A stretch of DNA of 8,519 nt from CAZJOD01 sp964547525. GTDB lineage: Bacteria > Bacillota > Clostridia > JAAYHZ01. How positions within the stretch are numbered: position 1 is the first letter of the stretch; every line of letters begins with the position of its first letter. Made by a program: the position numbers and the translations under genes. Positions 5,872 to 8,519 of the stretch are shown here, in pieces. Below the pieces are notes generated by a model. It was not told the DNA's origin. It ran no database searches and was given only the letters and a program-made list of their open reading frames with translations. The DNA lies in contig CAZJOD010000154.1 in NCBI GenBank assembly GCA_964547525.1, positions 1 through 8,519 of the forward strand. Reading direction: 5' to 3'.

Positions 5872-7482
5872 ATGAAAAAAATGTACATATTAAACGAAAA
5901 AGGTATGACATTGGCTGAAATATTAGTTGCATTAGGAATTTTTACAATGCTGACATTTATATTTGCTCCTTTCTTTGCAAACCAGTTTAATATGTTGGTA
6001 CATGCCGGGCAGTTAAATGAACAAACTATACGGTATGCGAACGAACTTGAAAGAGGTTTGGCCGAAGTACGCGTCACACCCGATATCAGGCATGTCCCTA
6101 TTAAATTCGACAACGAAGCATATTTAAGAACTCCAATAAGAGGTTGGATGATTAGTGAAGGTGATTATTCAACTTTTGTATCTTATGACGCTCATATATC
6201 TAACGGACCTTTTGCATTAAGCGAAGGTTACGGTCCGAGAAACAGTGAAGGTATAGTTACGGGTGAAACCCATAATATCTTTATAAAGGGGACGGATACC
6301 CATTTTATAAATAATACTACATATTATGATATTTATGATAATAACGGTCAAATTGTGCCCGGAGCAACCGGATATGCGGATGTACGATCCCAATTGATTG
6401 CTTACATAAAAATCAGGACTGTTGCACCTGGTGTACTTACGGCATCCGGCTCTCCCTACACTGTAGTTATTACAACCCCTAATGTATATGTGGAGTATGA
6501 CGGAACTTTACAAGCTGAGGTTCTTTACGCGAGCATATTTGTAGGAATGCCCATATATATGGCGGCAGGAAATAACGGCAATGTCTACACGTCCTGTGAC
6601 CCCGGATATTGGAAAGGAGATGCCACCTTTACTTTGAATACGGATATATACGCATCGGCATTCTTTAATGAAACATATTTTTTAGTAGGTGCCGGGGGAA
6701 ATGTATATTATAGAAACGATAACACCACTTGGACGGCATGCAGCACACCCGGGGTTTCGGAAACTTTAAGAGGAATAGCTTATTCCAATGATACGCAAAC
6801 ATATGTGGCGGTAGGTGATAACGGTAGGATAATTTATTCAACAGACGGTATATCTTGGAATATGGCAGCGTCCGGGACTACAAATAACCTATACGGTGTA
6901 GCTTACGGTAACGGGAATTTTATTGCCGTAGGAGCACAAGGTGTCAACATCAGATCGGCGGACGGAATCACATGGACAACAGGACAAATCATTAACTCGG
7001 GTTATGACATTAATGATATAAAGTTTAAATACAACAAATTCATTGCGGTTGGTAATCCACAACAGGTTACTTTTACCGGAGGGCAATATAGATATGATCA
7101 TAATTTATTTCATACAACCGACGGTATTTCATGGGATGTTGTTTTTATTACATATACAGTAGCCGGTAAAAACGTAAATTATAGTGAAATTCCGGCTTTT
7201 AAATCAATAACATGGGATGATTCATATTTTTTGATCGGTACATCAAAAGGTAATATTTATTATTCCACCGGGTTGAAGGAGGAAAAGTGGTGGCTGTTCA
7301 CATTGACTTGGTCTCAAACATCAACGGGAGTGAGTACGCCCTTAAATGATATGGATTGGAAAGACGGTTGCTTTTTTGCCGTAACAACCTCAGGAAGATT
7401 GTTATATTCATATGCCGGAATATCCGGTTGGCAAATCCTTAAACCGGGTTCTATGGACTTAAATACCGTTACAACCAGATAA
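5872..7482 (+). CDS. PilV/GspI-like modular minor pilin with C-terminal seven-repeat beta-propeller
   Basis: The protein has 536 residues, far longer than an ordinary minor pilin (150-200). It begins MKKMYILNEKG, a class III signal peptide cleaved by PilD after Gly11, followed by MTLAEILVALGIF, which keeps Glu5 of the mature protein and resembles PilV/GspI. The hydrophobic helix covers ~12-37 and a pilin head ~40-225. Residues ~228-527 hold seven phased repeats whose core F-h-AVG-x-x-G-x-h-x-x-S begins at 229, 270, 311, 350, 390, 453 and 501. Several end with DGISW or a variant (325-329, 364-368, 417-421). This is the repeat pattern of bacterial surface beta-propellers. The propeller would be held outside the cell at or near the pilus tip, plausibly for adhesion or sensing. 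AAAGGT at 5860-5865 is the ribosome binding site. The ligand is unknown. The pilin call is firm, the propeller call strong, the function inferred. Confidence 0.88.
   Translation: MKKMYILNEKGMTLAEILVALGIFTMLTFIFAPFFANQFNMLVHAGQLNEQTIRYANELERGLAEVRVTPDIRHVPIKFDNEAYLRTPIRGWMISEGDYSTFVSYDAHISNGPFALSEGYGPRNSEGIVTGETHNIFIKGTDTHFINNTTYYDIYDNNGQIVPGATGYADVRSQLIAYIKIRTVAPGVLTASGSPYTVVITTPNVYVEYDGTLQAEVLYASIFVGMPIYMAAGNNGNVYTSCDPGYWKGDATFTLNTDIYASAFFNETYFLVGAGGNVYYRNDNTTWTACSTPGVSETLRGIAYSNDTQTYVAVGDNGRIIYSTDGISWNMAASGTTNNLYGVAYGNGNFIAVGAQGVNIRSADGITWTTGQIINSGYDINDIKFKYNKFIAVGNPQQVTFTGGQYRYDHNLFHTTDGISWDVVFITYTVAGKNVNYSEIPAFKSITWDDSYFLIGTSKGNIYYSTGLKEEKWWLFTLTWSQTSTGVSTPLNDMDWKDGCFFAVTTSGRLLYSYAGISGWQILKPGSMDLNTVTTR
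6553..7452 (+). repeat. Seven tandem protein repeats (predicted beta-propeller blades) within the PilV-like pilin
   Basis: Seven coding repeats of about 40 codons are aligned by a hydrophobic-hydrophobic-A-V-G core. Spacings between cores are 41, 41, 39, 40, 63 and 48 residues. The DNA is only loosely repeated: the three clearest blade ends, encoding DGISW-type motifs, lie at 6838-6858, 6955-6975 and 7114-7134 and share GACGGNAT. This suggests old, diverged duplication rather than a recent expansion. The fifth repeat is about 23 residues longer than the others, implying a loop insertion. Seven units fit a closed seven-bladed propeller; the fold itself is inferred. Confidence 0.8.
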
Positions 7483-7500
7483 AAAGGAGACGGTAATACT

Positions 7501-8418
7501 ATGATAAATTATATGAATAAAAGGGGATATACTTTAGTCGAATTATTAGTGGTTATTACTCTAATATTGACCGTTTTAGGGATAGGTTACTCCCTTTACT
7601 TCTATGCACAAAAATCTTTTTCCATATATGAGGAAAGATGGATAACACAAAACGAAACAAGATATGTTTCCAGGTTTTTAGAAGAAGAGCTTGCCACAAT
7701 ATACAGTTGTGAAATACTTAACCAAATGCCTGTTGATTTTGATGACGACTATAGATATATATGGGCTGAGGACGGTATAATCAATCTTCGCTATTCGGAT
7801 GATTCCGGGAATTTACATAATATAACTTTAAATGAAGAAGCGTCTTTATCCGTAGATTTTATTCATGGTACCGACTCTTACGGAAATAGGGTTGATAATT
7901 TTCTTCAATTTGATGTAAAAGGGCAATATATAGATTATAACGTAATAAATGGAGTTGAGCTTAGAAACTTAGGAAGAAAAATGTCTATAACAGGTTCTGT
8001 TTCGGGTCTCGGTTTAAAGTATAAATCCGTAGCCATAATTTCACAATTGCCTGAATTTGATTACAGTACATTCTGCGTAATAGCAACAGCCTCTTACGGA
8101 TCCTATCAAGAACCCGGTGTAAGGCTTTTAAGAAGATTTCGGGATGAGGTATTAAGTCGTTATGTGTGGGGTAATAAATTCATAAATTTTTATTACGAGC
8201 ATTCCGGACCGATTGCAAAGGTAATATCTAAAAATGGAATTTTAAAGTTTACAACAGGTTTGGTTCTTGCCCCTGTAATTACTGTAGCCGCTATGTTACT
8301 TAATCCGATTTTTAATTATTTTTGCGTTATAATAGTATTGGTTTGTACCGTTTTATATATTATTGTAAAAAAATTAATAGTTCGATATTATAACACTTTT
8401 AATGACAATTTGTTTTGA
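7501..8418 (+). CDS. PilW/GspJ-like minor pilin with CFI-box-type C-terminal membrane region
   Basis: The protein has 305 residues. A short leader MINYMNKRG is followed by YTLVELLVVITLIL, a standard prepilin site with cleavage after Gly9 and Glu5 present, most like PilW/GspJ or a general pseudopilin. The N-terminal helix covers ~10-36 and the pilin head ~40-185. From residue 191 comes FCVIATASYGS, a clear variant of the CFIATAAYGS motif (CFI-box), with the rest of that family's pattern: VRLLRRFRDEVL (207-218), YYEHSGPIAK (231-240), then two hydrophobic segments (~251-269 and ~271-290) and a basic tail. So the protein has membrane-type segments at both ends, odd for a subunit that must leave the membrane. 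AAGGAG at 7484-7489 lies 11 bases from the ATG; an in-frame ATG at 7513 would also give a prepilin but has no ribosome binding site. It is the last of three adjacent prepilin genes. Confidence 0.87.
   Translation: MINYMNKRGYTLVELLVVITLILTVLGIGYSLYFYAQKSFSIYEERWITQNETRYVSRFLEEELATIYSCEILNQMPVDFDDDYRYIWAEDGIINLRYSDDSGNLHNITLNEEASLSVDFIHGTDSYGNRVDNFLQFDVKGQYIDYNVINGVELRNLGRKMSITGSVSGLGLKYKSVAIISQLPEFDYSTFCVIATASYGSYQEPGVRLLRRFRDEVLSRYVWGNKFINFYYEHSGPIAKVISKNGILKFTTGLVLAPVITVAAMLLNPIFNYFCVIIVLVCTVLYIIVKKLIVRYYNTFNDNLF
8071..8415 (+). other. CFI-box-type C-terminal region (CFI-box-CTERM-like) of the PilW-like pilin
   Basis: The region encodes residues 191-305 and begins at the FCVIATASYGS motif with a single conserved Cys192. 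The motif order (Cys motif, RRFRDE helix, YYxxSxPIA, two hydrophobic helices) matches what I know as the CFI-box C-terminal domain, seen at the ends of many unrelated bacterial surface proteins and of unproven function. Here it is joined to a pilin. The family match is by eye. Confidence 0.75.
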
Positions 8419-8441
8419 AACTTATATTTTTGTGATATAAT
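8415..8441 (+). promoter_or_regulatory. Candidate extended -10 promoter for the prepilin peptidase gene
   Basis: A perfect TATAAT (8436-8441) is preceded directly by TGA, giving the extended -10 form TGNTATAAT. A TTGAAA at 8415-8420 could act as a -35 element, although the 15-base spacer is short; an extended -10 can work with a poor -35. The -35 overlaps the stop codon of the upstream pilin gene. Transcription would begin near 8448, about 27 bases before the next ATG. No terminator is visible between the genes, so read-through from the operon is also likely. Confidence 0.55.
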
Positions 8442-8474
8442 TAACACATTAAAAAGGTGGCTAAGTGAGGTAAA

Positions 8475-8519
8475 ATGGAGGTTTTAATTTTTGTTTTTGG
8501 ACTGGTTATCGGCAGTTTT
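8475..8519 (+). CDS. pilD: Prepilin peptidase (PilD) N-terminus, truncated by window end
   Basis: Only 15 codons are present, reading MEVLIFVFGLVIGSF to the last base. This hydrophobic start ending in GSF is the typical N-terminus of type IV prepilin peptidase (usually followed by LNV and a Cys-containing loop), the membrane aspartic protease that cleaves prepilins after the conserved Gly and often methylates the new N-terminus. It would act on the three prepilin-like proteins encoded just upstream. Two possible ribosome binding sites exist: GAGG at 8467-8470 (4 bases from ATG) and AAAGGTGG at 8453-8460 (14 bases). A GTG at 8466 runs into TAA two codons later, so ATG at 8475 is the start. The call rests on a short stretch plus strong context. 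Confidence 0.8.
   Translation, partial: MEVLIFVFGLVIGSF

Noticed and set aside
5832..6113. Minus-strand open frame across the junction of the PilX-like and propeller pilin genes
   Set aside because: It lies opposite two well-supported genes, and its hydrophobic stretches mirror the pilin signal region in antisense.
7513..7515. Alternative ATG for the PilW-like pilin, giving a shorter leader MNKRG
   Set aside because: The only good ribosome binding site (7484-7489) is 11 bases from the first ATG and 23 from this one. Either start gives the same mature protein.
8466..8473. GTG as a possible start of the prepilin peptidase gene
   Set aside because: It reads GTG AGG TAA and stops after two codons.

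Overview
The window is a stretch of a type IV pilus (T4P) assembly operon, all on the plus strand. It is cut at both ends: it opens inside pilC and closes 15 codons into a prepilin peptidase gene. The DNA is AT-rich, Shine-Dalgarno sites are mostly strong (GGAGG type), and no PilP or secretin PilQ gene follows pilO. Together these suggest a single-membrane, Clostridia-like Firmicute, but the genus cannot be named from this window.

Layout. Positions 1-2888 carry the inner-membrane platform: the C-terminal part of PilC, then PilM (actin-like, cytoplasmic), PilN and PilO (single-pass membrane proteins with coiled coils). pilM/pilN and pilN/pilO overlap by ATGA, so they are probably translationally coupled. 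A 90-base gap (2889-2978) holds a weak inverted repeat and precedes pilB, which starts with TTG and has a poor ribosome binding site. PilB (2979-4691) is the extension ATPase with all its catalytic motifs and an N-terminal MshEN-type domain that may bind cyclic di-GMP.

Positions 4711-8418 encode three proteins with prepilin-like N-termini. The first is PilX/GspK-like and lacks Glu5. The second is PilV/GspI-like and carries a C-terminal domain of seven phased repeats that I read as a seven-bladed beta-propeller. The third is PilW/GspJ-like and ends in a CFI-box-type C-terminal region with two further hydrophobic segments. By analogy with the GspK-I-J and PilX-V-W tip complexes, these three probably prime pilus assembly and sit at the tip, with the propeller displayed as an adhesin or sensor head. 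A candidate extended -10 promoter (8415-8441) precedes the prepilin peptidase gene, whose product would process the prepilins.

How they work together: PilD cleaves the prepilins, PilB powers subunit insertion through PilC, PilMNO connects platform and motor, and the minor pilins initiate and cap the fibre. No major pilin gene and no retraction ATPase (PilT) lies in this window. The two most unusual items are the propeller-bearing pilin and the pilin with membrane segments at both ends.
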